The notes beneath the pieces are model-generated. The model made no database searches and was not told where the DNA came from. It was given only the letters and a program-made list of their open reading frames with translations. Shown here piece after piece: positions 1 through 6,439 of a stretch of 15,247 bases of DNA. How positions within the stretch are numbered: the stretch's first letter is position 1; every line of letters begins with the position of its first letter. A program made the translations under genes and the position numbers. Origin of the DNA: Actinomycetota bacterium. GTDB lineage: Bacteria; Actinomycetota; Actinomycetes; Actinomycetales; Actinomycetaceae. The stretch is taken from assembly GCA_019425105.1 (NCBI GenBank), contig JAHYYD010000006.1, forward strand, positions 1 to 15,247. The letters are read 5' to 3'.

Positions 1-12
1 GCGGCGTGTCGA

Positions 13-41
13 TCGACAATCGAACATGTGTTCCATTTAAG
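13..41 (+). promoter_or_regulatory. recA promoter with LexA (SOS) box
   Basis: The 16-mer TCGAACATGTGTTCCA at 20-35 matches the actinobacterial/Bacillus LexA operator (TCGAAC-N4-GTTCGA) at all but one position of its arms. It sits exactly in the 17-nt spacer between a -35-like TCGACA (13-18) and a -10-like TTTAAG (36-41), so bound LexA would block RNA polymerase. The box is clear by inspection. The promoter hexamers are only moderate matches to consensus, although the same TCGACA hexamer precedes the other strong SOS promoter near 13566. The predicted transcript starts near position 48. Confidence 0.8.
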
Positions 42-204
42 CTTGTGGGCGACGATGTTCCGACGCGTGTCATCCACAGGGGAGGCGCGCGCGGGACACA
101 GATGACGATGGCCGGTCGCATACTCGTCATGTCGCCTCGGAGAGGGGCGGCATCCCAGGCCAGGACACCCGCAGGCCGGAGAGGCCGCAGATGAAAGGAT
201 CACC
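42..204 (+). other. recA 5' leader
   Basis: About 155 nt separate the predicted recA start of transcription from the ATG. The stretch holds a small hairpin (GGCC-ggaga-GGCC near 173-185) just before the ribosome binding site AAAGGA (194-199, 5 nt before the ATG). A 30-codon reading frame at 102-194 stops 10 nt before recA. Nothing shows that it is translated, and no known riboswitch is recognisable. Confidence 0.4.
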
Positions 205-1296
205 ATGGCTGCCCGTAAAGCACCCGCCGCAAAGCCCGCGACCAATGATCGCAATAAGGCACTCGAAGTCGCCCTGTCGCAGATCGATAAGCAGTTCGGT
301 AAGGGCTCCGTCATGCGCCTCGGCGACGATAATCGTCCGCCAGTCCAGGTGATCCCCACGGGTTCCCTCGCTCTCGACGTCGCTCTCGGCATCGGTGGCC
401 TCCCGCGCGGACGAGTCATCGAGGTCTACGGCCCCGAGTCCTCCGGTAAGACCACGGTCGCCCTCCATGCCGTCGCCAACGCCCAGAAGGCCGGTGGCAA
501 CGCTGCCTTCATCGACGCGGAGCATGCCCTCGATCCCGTTTATGCGCGTGCCCTGGGCGTCGACACCGACTCCCTCCTGGTCTCCCAGCCCGATACGGGT
601 GAGCAGGCCCTCGAGATCGCTGACATGCTGATCCGCTCGGGCGGCATCGACATCATCGTCATCGACTCCGTCGCGGCACTCGTGCCCAAGGCGGAAATCG
701 AGGGTGAGATGGGCGACTCTCACGTGGGCCTGCAGGCTCGACTCATGAGCCAGGCTCTGCGTAAGATCACGGGCGCCCTGTCCGCGACCGGCACCACCGC
801 GATCTTCATCAACCAGCTGCGTGAAAAGATCGGCGTCTTCTTCGGTTCCCCGGAGACCACGACGGGTGGTAAGGCGCTGAAGTTCTACGCGTCGGTGCGC
901 ATCGACGTGCGCCGCATCGAGACCCTCAAGGAAGCCGGTGCGCCCGTTGGAAACCGCACGCGCGCCAAGGTCGTGAAGAACAAGATGGCCCCGCCCTTCA
1001 AGCAGGCCGAGTTCGACATCGTCTACGGCAAGGGCATCTCGCGCGAGGGCTCGATCATTGACATGGGCGTCGAGGCCGGCATCGTGCGTAAGTCCGGCTC
1101 CTGGTTCACCTACGGGGATGACCAGCTGGGCCAGGGCAAGGAGAACGTGCGTCAGTTCCTTGTCGACAATCCGGAGCTGGCCAACGAGATCGAGCAGAAG
1201 ATCCTCGTGTCGCTGGGCATCGGCGAGGCCCCGGACCCGGACCAGGCGTCTCAGGAAGTGCCCGACATTGATCCTGATGAGGACGCGGGCTTCTGA
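205..1296 (+). CDS. recA: RecA recombinase
   Basis: RecA polymerises on single-stranded DNA, drives homologous strand exchange and, as a filament, stimulates LexA self-cleavage to switch on the SOS response. The 363-residue product has the family's usual length. It shows Walker A GPESSGKT (residues 76-83), the Walker B-like stretch [12 protein letters not shown], the [21 protein letters not shown] region that carries DNA-binding loop L2, and an acidic C-terminal tail ([10 protein letters not shown]). The ATG is chosen because AAAGGA lies 5 nt upstream and the family's N-terminal region follows a short basic Ala/Lys stretch. It is the first gene of a packed group: recX starts 3 nt after its stop. 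A LexA box at 20-35 indicates SOS induction. No intein is present, unlike some mycobacterial recA genes. Confidence 0.99.
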   Translation: MAARKAPAAKPATNDRNKALEVALSQIDKQFGKGSVMRLGDDNRPPVQVIPTGSLALDVALGIGGLPRGRVIEVYGPESSGKTTVALHAVANAQKAGGNAAFIDAEHALDPVYARALGVDTDSLLVSQPDTGEQALEIADMLIRSGGIDIIVIDSVAALVPKAEIEGEMGDSHVGLQARLMSQALRKITGALSATGTTAIFINQLREKIGVFFGSPETTTGGKALKFYASVRIDVRRIETLKEAGAPVGNRTRAKVVKNKMAPPFKQAEFDIVYGKGISREGSIIDMGVEAGIVRKSGSWFTYGDDQLGQGKENVRQFLVDNPELANEIEQKILVSLGIGEAPDPDQASQEVPDIDPDEDAGF

Positions 1297-1299
1297 GCC

Positions 1300-1926
1300 G
1301 TGGTCCGCTACCTGGATCCCGAAGATAATCCCGAGCTGGGGGAGGAGCGTCGTCGGCGTTCCTCCCCGGGCGAGAGGCTCGCGCGCGCCCGCGAACGCAA
1401 TGCGGCCCTGACGGGCACAGCGGCGATCGAGGCCGCGCGCGAGGTCGCCCTGCGCAAACTAGACGCACGCGCATGTTCCCGCTCGGAGTTGACCACCGCG
1501 ATCGAAGGGCGAGGCTTCAGCGCCGAGATCGCCGTCGAGGTCGTCGACCGTCTTGAGGCCGTTGGCCTCGTCGACGATCAGGCCTACGCCGATGCGCTTG
1601 TTCGCTCGCGTTTTTCCGGCACGGGTGCCTCGGGCCGCGCGCTGCGCGAGGTTCTCGTACGCAAGGGGTTGGACTCTTCGACGATCGAGCATGCCCTGTC
1701 TCAGATCGATCGGGACGATGAGGCGGAGCGCGCGGCGCAGCTGGTGGCTCGCAAACGTCGCTCCCTCGCGGGCGTCCCGCGCGAGACCGCCTACCGTAGA
1801 CTGAGTTCCATGCTCGTACGCAAGGGGTATTCGCCGTCTGTCGCGTCTGCGGCCGTGCGCGACGCCCTCGACACGTGGGGCGACGAGGAGAGTGGCGCTG
1901 AGGAGGCCTGGCAGTGGGGACTGTGA
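1300..1926 (+). CDS. recX: RecX, regulator of RecA
   Basis: RecX binds RecA filaments and limits their extension and activity. The 208-residue product shows the helical three-repeat pattern of RecX: ALRKLDARACSRSELTTAI, VDRLEAVGLVDDQAYADALVRSR and the C-terminal RRLSSMLVRKGYSPSVASAAV. A charged N-terminal extension of about 45 residues (RRRRSSPGERLARARER) precedes them. The start is a GTG 3 nt after the recA stop, with no good Shine-Dalgarno at proper distance; GATGAGGA inside the recA 3' end is about 16 nt away. Translation is therefore probably coupled to recA. Its place directly behind recA is the classic arrangement and implies SOS co-expression. The 3' end overlaps pncC by 13 nt. Confidence 0.95.
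   Translation: MVRYLDPEDNPELGEERRRRSSPGERLARARERNAALTGTAAIEAAREVALRKLDARACSRSELTTAIEGRGFSAEIAVEVVDRLEAVGLVDDQAYADALVRSRFSGTGASGRALREVLVRKGLDSSTIEHALSQIDRDDEAERAAQLVARKRRSLAGVPRETAYRRLSSMLVRKGYSPSVASAAVRDALDTWGDEESGAEEAWQWGL
1901..1906 (+). promoter_or_regulatory. Shine-Dalgarno deciding the pncC start
   Basis: A perfect AGGAGG lies inside the end of recX, 7 nt before GTG 1914 and 16 nt before the alternative GTG 1923, which would give a 4-nt GTGA overlap with the recX stop. The spacing favours GTG 1914. Confidence 0.6.
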
Positions 1927-2426
1927 CCGCAGTAAGTGATGAGGTGCTTGCCGACCTGATAGCGGATCTGACGCAGCGCGGCCTGACGATCGCGACGGCA
2001 GAATCGCTGACGGGGGGAGGCCTCGTCGCGCGCCTCGTGGACGTACCCGGCGCCTCTCACGTCGTGCGCGGGGGTGCGTGCACCTACGCGGTCGATACGA
2101 AATCCTCTGTCCTGGGCGTCTCGGCGAGCCAGCTGGCGCTGACGGGCCCGGTGGATGAGCAGGTTGCTCGCCAGATGGCCCGAGGGGCGCGCGAGCTGTT
2201 CCACGCAGACATTGGCTTATCGACGACCGGGGTCGCCGGTCCGGGCCCCGCCGACGGTTTCCCCGCCGGTACTGTTCACATCGCCTGCGCGCACCCGGCG
2301 GGGGAGGAGCATCGACTCTTGCACCTTGAGGGTGATCGTGCGGCGGTGCGCGCGGGTGCCATTGACGCAGCTCTTGTTCTCGTGCGTGACGTGCTCGACT
2401 GCGCCGGTGCGCAGGCGGGCGACTAA
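1914..2426 (+). CDS. pncC: Nicotinamide-nucleotide amidohydrolase, PncC (CinA C-terminal domain)
   Basis: PncC deamidates nicotinamide mononucleotide to nicotinate mononucleotide, recycling the NMN released by the NAD-dependent DNA ligase and other reactions. The 170-residue protein is the stand-alone CinA C-terminal domain. AESLTGG (residues 29-35) carries the catalytic serine S31, and the glycine-rich [19 protein letters not shown] (103-121) is the second family signature. The N-terminal molybdopterin-binding-like domain of full-length CinA is absent. It overlaps recX by 13 nt and lies in the recA transcription unit. In many bacteria cinA instead lies upstream of recA, so the functional linkage is kept with the order changed. 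NMN turnover rises with ligase activity during repair, so SOS co-expression would make sense; that is inference. Confidence 0.93.
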   Translation: MGTVTAVSDEVLADLIADLTQRGLTIATAESLTGGGLVARLVDVPGASHVVRGGACTYAVDTKSSVLGVSASQLALTGPVDEQVARQMARGARELFHADIGLSTTGVAGPGPADGFPAGTVHIACAHPAGEEHRLLHLEGDRAAVRAGAIDAALVLVRDVLDCAGAQAGD

Positions 2427-2429
2427 ACT
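2424..2429 (+). promoter_or_regulatory. Possible -10 of a leaderless miaB promoter
   Basis: TAAACT fits the actinobacterial -10 pattern TANNNT and lies 8 nt before the miaB ATG. No Shine-Dalgarno is visible between them. It overlaps the pncC stop codon. No convincing -35 is seen. The same arrangement recurs at five other genes in this window. Confidence 0.4.
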
Positions 2430-2437
2430 TCACTGCG

Positions 2438-3976
2438 ATGAATACGATGACGCAGGATGGCGCTGCTACGCCCCGCACCTACGCGGTGCGCACGCTCGGC
2501 TGCCAGATGAACGAACATGACTCAGAACGCATGGCGGGTCTGCTGGAGCAGGCCGGCCTTGTCCCCGTCGAGCAGGTCCCCGAGGCAGCCGCTCGCGCGA
2601 CCGATGCGGGGGACATGGGTGCCGATGTCATCGTGATCAATACCTGTTCCGTCCGCGAAAATGCCGCGACCCGTCTCTTTGGCAACCTCGGGCAGCTCGC
2701 CGCCGTCAAGCGCAAGCGTCCCGGAATGCAGATCGCGGTCGGGGGTTGCCTCGCCCAGCAGATGCGAGACGGCATCGTTGAGAAGGCCCCGTGGGTGGAT
2801 GCCGTCTTCGGGACGCACAACATCGACGTCCTCCCCGCTCTGCTGCGCCGCGCCGAGCACAACCGTGAGGCGGCCGTTGAGATCGAGGAGTCCCTGAAGG
2901 TCTTTCCCTCGACGCTGCCCACGCACCGCGAGAGCGCCTATGCCGCCTGGGTGTCGATCTCGGTGGGTTGCAACAATACCTGCACGTTCTGCATCGTCCC
3001 GCATCTGCGGGGTAAGGAACGCGACCGTCGACCCGGCGATATCCTCGCCGAGGTTGAGGCCGTCGCCTCGCAGGGAGCCATCGAGGTGACCCTGCTGGGT
3101 CAGAACGTGAACTCCTACGGCGTGGGCTTCGGCGAGCGCGGCGCATTCGCAGACCTGCTGCGCGCCGTTGGGCGCGTGGAGGGGATTGAGCGCGTGCGCT
3201 TCACCTCGCCCCATCCGGCCGCTTTCACCGACGATGTGATTGCTGCGATGGCGGAAACTCCCACGGTCATGCCGAGCCTGCACATGCCCCTGCAGTCCGG
3301 GTCCGATGCGGTCCTGCGTCAGATGCGCCGCTCCTACCGCCGCGAACGTTTCATGGGCATCCTCGAGCGTGTGCGCGCAGCTATCCCGCACGCCGCCATC
3401 ACGACGGACATCATCGTTGGCTTCCCGGGGGAGACCGAAGAGGACTTCCAGGCAACCCTTGATGTCGTCGAGCAGGCACGCTTCTCCTCGGCTTTCACGT
3501 TCCTGTATTCCCCGCGGCCGGGCACGCCCGCCGCGGATCGCGAGGATCAGGTGCCTGACGACGTGGCGCTCGAGCGCTATCAGCGCCTGATTAAGCTTCA
3601 GGAACGCATCTGCGCCGAGGACAACGCCGCGTTGGCCGGGACCGAGGTTGAGGTTCTCGTTTCCGAGGGTGATGGCCGTAAGGACGGCGCCACGCACCGC
3701 ATCTCGGGCCGCGCGCGCGACAATCGCCTCGTGCACGTCGCTCTGCCGCAGGGGCTGTCCGAGGCCGATCGCCCTCGTCCGGGTGACATGATCCGCGCGA
3801 CCGTCACGTATGGGGCGCCTCACCACCTGATTGCAGACTCGGGCACGCAGGGTGGTCTGTTCGAGGTGCGTCGTACGCGCGCTGGGGACGCGTGGGAGGC
3901 CCGTCAGGCTAAGGATGAGCCGGACACCACGGTATCTCTGGGCATTCCCACGCTGCGCGTGGGTGCCCCGCGCTGA
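2438..3976 (+). CDS. miaB: tRNA-2-methylthio-N6-isopentenyladenosine synthase MiaB
   Basis: MiaB is a radical-SAM methylthiotransferase that converts i6A37 to ms2i6A37 in tRNAs reading UNN codons. The 512-residue product has the full three-part layout. The N-terminal UPF0004 domain carries its three cluster-binding cysteines at C22 ([10 protein letters not shown]), C70 (NTCSVRENA) and C104 (GGCLAQQ). The radical-SAM core has CxxxCxxC at C178, C182 and C185 ([13 protein letters not shown]). The C-terminal TRAM domain ends near HHLIADS, followed by a variable tail of about 50 residues. ATG 2438 is chosen for its position after the pncC stop; ATG 2447 in the same frame is also possible. The substrate-making enzyme MiaA is encoded 1.4 kb downstream. 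A strong hairpin follows 18 nt after the stop. Confidence 0.97.
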   Translation: MNTMTQDGAATPRTYAVRTLGCQMNEHDSERMAGLLEQAGLVPVEQVPEAAARATDAGDMGADVIVINTCSVRENAATRLFGNLGQLAAVKRKRPGMQIAVGGCLAQQMRDGIVEKAPWVDAVFGTHNIDVLPALLRRAEHNREAAVEIEESLKVFPSTLPTHRESAYAAWVSISVGCNNTCTFCIVPHLRGKERDRRPGDILAEVEAVASQGAIEVTLLGQNVNSYGVGFGERGAFADLLRAVGRVEGIERVRFTSPHPAAFTDDVIAAMAETPTVMPSLHMPLQSGSDAVLRQMRRSYRRERFMGILERVRAAIPHAAITTDIIVGFPGETEEDFQATLDVVEQARFSSAFTFLYSPRPGTPAADREDQVPDDVALERYQRLIKLQERICAEDNAALAGTEVEVLVSEGDGRKDGATHRISGRARDNRLVHVALPQGLSEADRPRPGDMIRATVTYGAPHHLIADSGTQGGLFEVRRTRAGDAWEARQAKDEPDTTVSLGIPTLRVGAPR

Positions 3977-3993
3977 CGCTGACCTGCACTAAT

Positions 3994-4029
3994 GTGGGCC
4001 TCTTCGGGCATGTGTCCGGAGAGGCCCAC
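3994..4029 (+). terminator. Hairpin terminator after miaB
   Basis: The arms at 3994-4009 and 4014-4029 form a 16-bp stem, with two G-T wobbles, around the loop ATGT. The outer 10 bp (GTGGGCCTCT / AGAGGCCCAC) are perfect. It starts 18 nt after the miaB stop. No U-run follows, which is common for hairpin terminators in high-GC actinobacteria. Confidence 0.75.
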
Positions 4030-4181
4030 GCGTGACCGGAAACTCTGCGCAGACGATACTGCACATTTGATCGGTCGCACAAACGAAAAATGGGAAAACG
4101 TCGCCCCCAAACGAATGTGTGACGCGCTACTCCTGAGTTACTTTTGTTTCGTGGCGATCGTCACGATGATGAGGCGATCGG
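4030..4181. other. Non-coding stretch with direct repeat
   Basis: This part of the 384-nt gap between miaB and the YbjN genes is richer in A and T than its surroundings and has no credible gene. An 8-bp direct repeat, GGCGATCG, occurs at 4153-4160 and 4173-4180, 20 bp apart (about two helical turns). No promoter can be called with confidence on either strand. On the minus strand TTGTGC-18 nt-TATCGT in the 4049-4078 area is promoter-like but would only read into the miaB terminator. Confidence 0.3.
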
Positions 4182-4305
4182 CATGCGGGAGCACTCTCGG
4201 TAGTGCGGGTCGATTCGAGCCCCCCTATGCGACCCGTGGTTTTCCCGCGCACGCGGTGCCTGCCGCGCCTTCGCATGTAGTCGGCGCACACTCCACCGAG
4301 AGTGC
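4182..4305. other. Candidate structured RNA/DNA element with C6-loop hairpin
   Basis: Nested inverted repeats are seen directly. A perfect 11-bp pair, GCACTCTCGGT (4191-4201) with ACCGAGAGTGC (4295-4305), encloses two further hairpins. One is CGGGTCG (4206-4212) with CGACCCG (4230-4236), whose 17-nt loop carries six consecutive cytosines (4220-4225). The other is CGCGG (4252-4256) with CCGCG (4263-4267). CATGCG (4182-4187) could also pair with CGCATG (4272-4277), crossing the outer stem like a pseudoknot. C-rich hairpin loops recall the actinobacterial 6C RNA, but that motif has two such loops and only one is seen here. Transcription and strand are unknown, so this is a candidate only. Confidence 0.3.
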
Positions 4306-4335
4306 CCCGCTCCTCCAGCTGGAGGAGCGGGGCAC
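4302..4335 (-). terminator. Perfect 34-bp palindrome, terminator of the YbjN operon
   Basis: A 15-bp perfect stem (4302-4316 with 4321-4335, beginning GTGCCCCGCTCC) surrounds the tetraloop AGCT; because AGCT is itself a palindrome, all 34 bp are symmetric. It lies 25 nt beyond the stop codon of the second YbjN gene on the minus strand, so its likely job is termination there. Its symmetry means it would also fold on the plus strand. The first four bases are shared with the 11-bp inverted repeat ending at 4305. No U-run follows on either strand. Confidence 0.75.
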
Positions 4336-4360
4336 CATGTATGTGGCCAGAGGAGTGGGT

Positions 4361-4903
4361 TTACTCGTCGGAGCCGTGCGCGAAGAGCGCGGGGATTTCC
4401 TGAGCGGCCGACAGACCGATAATCAGGCCGCGGCGAAGCATCGCGTGGATCTGGCGGTCCGACAGGCCCTCGCCGACGAAGAAACGCGACGCAGCCATGA
4501 GGACCCAGCCGTCACCGTCTTCGATGGGGAAGACCGTCGGCTGCAGGTGGGCGTTGTTCCATTCGTTCGCCTTCTCCTGCAGCGAGACCTCAGTATGGCC
4601 CTCGCCGGGCACCGCGATGCGTGTCTCGATTTGCGCCCAGGGGGCGTCGACGGGTTCGCGATGAATCTGGAACTGCACGTCCTCCAGCTGGGTGACGGCG
4701 ATGAACTCGTTCGAGCCGTGCGGCAGACCGTCGCCCTCAAGCACCTTCTCGATGCGTTCGATCGTCAGCTCGGACACCTCGGTGCCCCACTTGGCGGCGT
4801 ATTCGTCGGCTTCCATCGCGGGGGAGGGGGTGGCGGGGGCGGGCATAGCCTCGGGCTTGGCCTCGCCGTCATCACCAAAGGTGAAGCTCTTCCATTCAGG
4901 CAT
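4361..4903 (-). CDS. YbjN-fold protein, second of a pair
   Basis: The 180-residue protein belongs to the YbjN (DUF1790) family, whose fold resembles type III secretion chaperones and whose biochemical role is not settled. A low-complexity Pro/Ala linker (about residues 16-29) precedes the domain, which opens with LTIERIEKVLEGDGLP and continues through ANEWNNAHLQPTVFPIEDGDGWVLMAASRFFVGEGLSDRQI, the alpha/beta pattern typical of the family. No signal peptide or membrane segment is seen. GAAGGAGG (4910-4917 on the minus strand) lies 6 nt before the ATG. The gene overlaps the stop of the preceding YbjN gene by 8 nt, which implies translational coupling and perhaps a heteromeric complex (inference). 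Transcription ends at the palindrome at 4302-4335. Confidence 0.8.
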   Translation of the reverse strand: MPEWKSFTFGDDGEAKPEAMPAPATPSPAMEADEYAAKWGTEVSELTIERIEKVLEGDGLPHGSNEFIAVTQLEDVQFQIHREPVDAPWAQIETRIAVPGEGHTEVSLQEKANEWNNAHLQPTVFPIEDGDGWVLMAASRFFVGEGLSDRQIHAMLRRGLIIGLSAAQEIPALFAHGSDE

Positions 4904-5342
4904 TGGCGCCCTCCTTCGTCCACTGGTCGGGGAACATGATGTCGAGCTGGTTCATCATGGCGACAGCGGCCATGATGAACTGGGAGACCTCGGCGTGCAC
5001 CTGTGCGTCGGTGGCGCCCACGACCCAGTTGAAGGTGTGCTGCAGGTGCAGGGCGATGGCACCGGTCTCGGTCGTGCCGGAGGTGATCTTCGGCAGGTAG
5101 GTGGACGCGTTCAGGCGGCGCACTGCGGAAGCAATGGCGTCGGCGTGCGAGGGGTCGAAGAATCGTGGGTAGTCCGCGACTCCCTGAACCGGGTGGCCCT
5201 CGGGCACCGCGATGCGGACGGTGCGGTTCGGCAAGATCGCGGCGACCTGCCCGGTGAAGGAGATGAACGGAATGAGTCCGACGGCCTCGACCGCTTCGAT
5301 GACCCGGTCGAGGGTGACCGGGGGAGTGTCAGTTGTGCTCAT
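4896..5342 (-). CDS. YbjN-fold protein, first of a pair
   Basis: The 148-residue protein starts MSTTDTPPVTLDRVIEAVEAVGLIPF and shows the YbjN-like helix-strand pattern, with RRLNASTYLPKI aligning to the WNNAHLQPTVF segment of its neighbour. The two proteins look like diverged paralogues of one fold. This copy lacks the Pro/Ala-rich N-terminal extension. The start is ATG 5342, because TAGGCT, a -10-like hexamer, lies 7 nt upstream and no Shine-Dalgarno is present; an upstream start would run into the divergent miaA promoter. The stop overlaps the second YbjN gene by 8 nt. Function is unknown. The pair lies between miaB and miaA in inverted orientation, and nothing in the sequence ties it to tRNA modification. 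Confidence 0.78.
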   Translation of the reverse strand: MSTTDTPPVTLDRVIEAVEAVGLIPFISFTGQVAAILPNRTVRIAVPEGHPVQGVADYPRFFDPSHADAIASAVRRLNASTYLPKITSGTTETGAIALHLQHTFNWVVGATDAQVHAEVSQFIMAAVAMMNQLDIMFPDQWTKEGANA

Positions 5343-5349
5343 GGTCTTA

Positions 5350-5355
5350 AGCCTA
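5350..5355 (-). promoter_or_regulatory. -10-like element, leaderless YbjN operon promoter
   Basis: TAGGCT on the minus strand lies 7 nt before ATG 5342. The same hexamer at the same distance precedes the methyltransferase gene at 8055-8060. No good -35 is visible. Confidence 0.45.
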
Positions 5356-5389
5356 GCCGTTGTTGGGTGGTATCTGTGGGAGGCACCCG

Positions 5390-5395
5390 TACACT
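5390..5395 (+). promoter_or_regulatory. -10-like element, leaderless miaA promoter
   Basis: TACACT, a strong TANNNT match, lies 7 nt before ATG 5403 with no Shine-Dalgarno between, so transcription would start at or next to the A of the start codon. It is back to back with the YbjN promoter, 34 nt away. No -35 match at 17-18 nt is evident. Confidence 0.5.
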
Positions 5396-5402
5396 GGTGG
5401 CC

Positions 5403-6392
5403 ATGGAGACATCGGTGAGGCGCGCGTCGGACGTCGTGTGCGCGGTTGTGGGGCCCACGGCCTCGGGCAAATCGGATCTGGCCCTGGCGCTGGCCGGCGT
5501 GCTCCCGGAGGCGCTCGGTGCGAGTGGCGCGGGTGAGATTGTGTCTGCGGATGCCCTGCAGCTCTACCGTGGCATGGATGTGGGGACGGCGAAGACGCCG
5601 GTGGAGGAGCGCCGCGGGATCGCCCACCACCAGATCGATGTGCTTGACGTGCGCGACGAGGCCTCGGTTGCCGCCTATCAGAAGCACGCGCGCGCCGACG
5701 TGGCGGGCATTCACGAGCGCGGGGGTGTCGCCGTGGTCGCGGGAGGCTCCGGCCTGTACCAGCGCGCCCTCCTGGATGTCATCGAGTTCCCGGGTACGGA
5801 CCCGGCCGTGCGCGCCCGCCTCGAAGAAGAAGCTGAGGGGCCGATGGGGTCGCGTGGCCTGCATGATCGCCTCACCCAGCTGGACCCGGTGTTGGCGCAG
5901 CGTATCGACCCGCATAACGCTCGCAGGATTATCCGCGCCCTCGAGGTCATCGAGCTGACCGGGCGCCCCTATTCGGCGTCCATGCCGCGCCACGAGTTCG
6001 TGGCACCCTCGCTCATGGTGGCGCTGCGTCGCCCGATGGAGGAGCTCGACGAGCGCATCGCGGTGCGTACGCGCGCCATGATGGACGGCGGGCTCATCGA
6101 GGAGGTGCGCGCGCTCATCGACGTTGGCCTGCGGGAGGCGAAGACGGCGTCCCGTGCGACGGGCTACTCCCAGGCGCTCGCTGTCATCGATGGGCAGATG
6201 AGTGAGGACGAGGCCGTGGAATCCATCGCGCTTGCCACCCGGCAGCTCGCGCGCCGCCAGGTCAAATGGCTGCGTCCGGACCCTCGCGTGCATTGGCTGG
6301 ACGTGGGGGAGTTCGACTCGAACGAGGCCCTGGTGAGCAGGGTTGTCGAGCTGACGCAGCGCGAGGCAGAGGCCGCCCTGGGACGCTCGTAA
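5403..6392 (+). CDS. miaA: tRNA dimethylallyltransferase MiaA
   Basis: MiaA transfers the dimethylallyl group from DMAPP to N6 of A37 in tRNAs reading UNN codons, making the substrate for MiaB. The 329-residue product has the P-loop GPTASGKS (residues 17-24), then ADALQLYRGMDVGTAKTP with the tRNA- and substrate-contacting Asp/Gln/Tyr pattern, the BIRTH-like segment ELTGRPYSA, and the C-terminal LATRQLARRQVKWLRPD, the family's conserved basic helix. ATG 5403 is chosen because the family begins a few residues before the P-loop and a TACACT element lies just upstream; a GTG two codons earlier (5397) is possible. The reading frame stays open for some 700 nt upstream, but that part is antisense to the YbjN genes and is not coding. 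dapF follows 47 nt later. Confidence 0.97.
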   Translation: METSVRRASDVVCAVVGPTASGKSDLALALAGVLPEALGASGAGEIVSADALQLYRGMDVGTAKTPVEERRGIAHHQIDVLDVRDEASVAAYQKHARADVAGIHERGGVAVVAGGSGLYQRALLDVIEFPGTDPAVRARLEEEAEGPMGSRGLHDRLTQLDPVLAQRIDPHNARRIIRALEVIELTGRPYSASMPRHEFVAPSLMVALRRPMEELDERIAVRTRAMMDGGLIEEVRALIDVGLREAKTASRATGYSQALAVIDGQMSEDEAVESIALATRQLARRQVKWLRPDPRVHWLDVGEFDSNEALVSRVVELTQREAEAALGRS

Positions 6393-6427
6393 CACGGTCG
6401 GTGGCTGCGCGCCCGGGAGCCGGGGGC

Positions 6428-6433
6428 TACGGT
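6428..6433 (+). promoter_or_regulatory. -10-like element before dapF
   Basis: TACGGT (TANNNT) lies 6 nt before the dapF ATG at 6440, in the 47-nt gap after miaA. There is no clear Shine-Dalgarno at a good distance (GGTGGA overlaps the hexamer). This suggests that dapF has its own leaderless promoter besides any read-through from miaA. Confidence 0.4.
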
Positions 6434-6439
6434 GGATCC

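Noticed and set aside
1923..1925. Alternative pncC start with GTGA overlap to recX
   Set aside because: It is attractive as a 4-nt overlap, but AGGAGG is 16 nt away; GTG 1914 with 7-nt spacing fits better. Not fully excluded.
1459..2478. Long minus-strand open frame opposite recX and pncC
   Set aside because: It is a shadow of high-GC codon structure. The plus strand has clear RecX and PncC motifs, and the minus translation is Arg/Pro-rich without any domain.
2522..3826. Long minus-strand open frame (434 codons) opposite miaB
   Set aside because: Antisense to a fully convincing MiaB with all cluster cysteines. The translation shows no family features.
4204..4238. tRNA T-arm-like sequence (GATTCGAGCCCC)
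   Set aside because: The five bases on each side of the TTCGA cannot form the T stem, and no acceptor, D or anticodon arm can be built around it.
3992..4939. Plus-strand open frame of 315 codons spanning the miaB-YbjN gap
   Set aside because: It runs through the miaB terminator and the palindrome and then antisense through the YbjN gene. It has no Shine-Dalgarno and low-complexity composition, and the opposite strand encodes recognisable YbjN domains.
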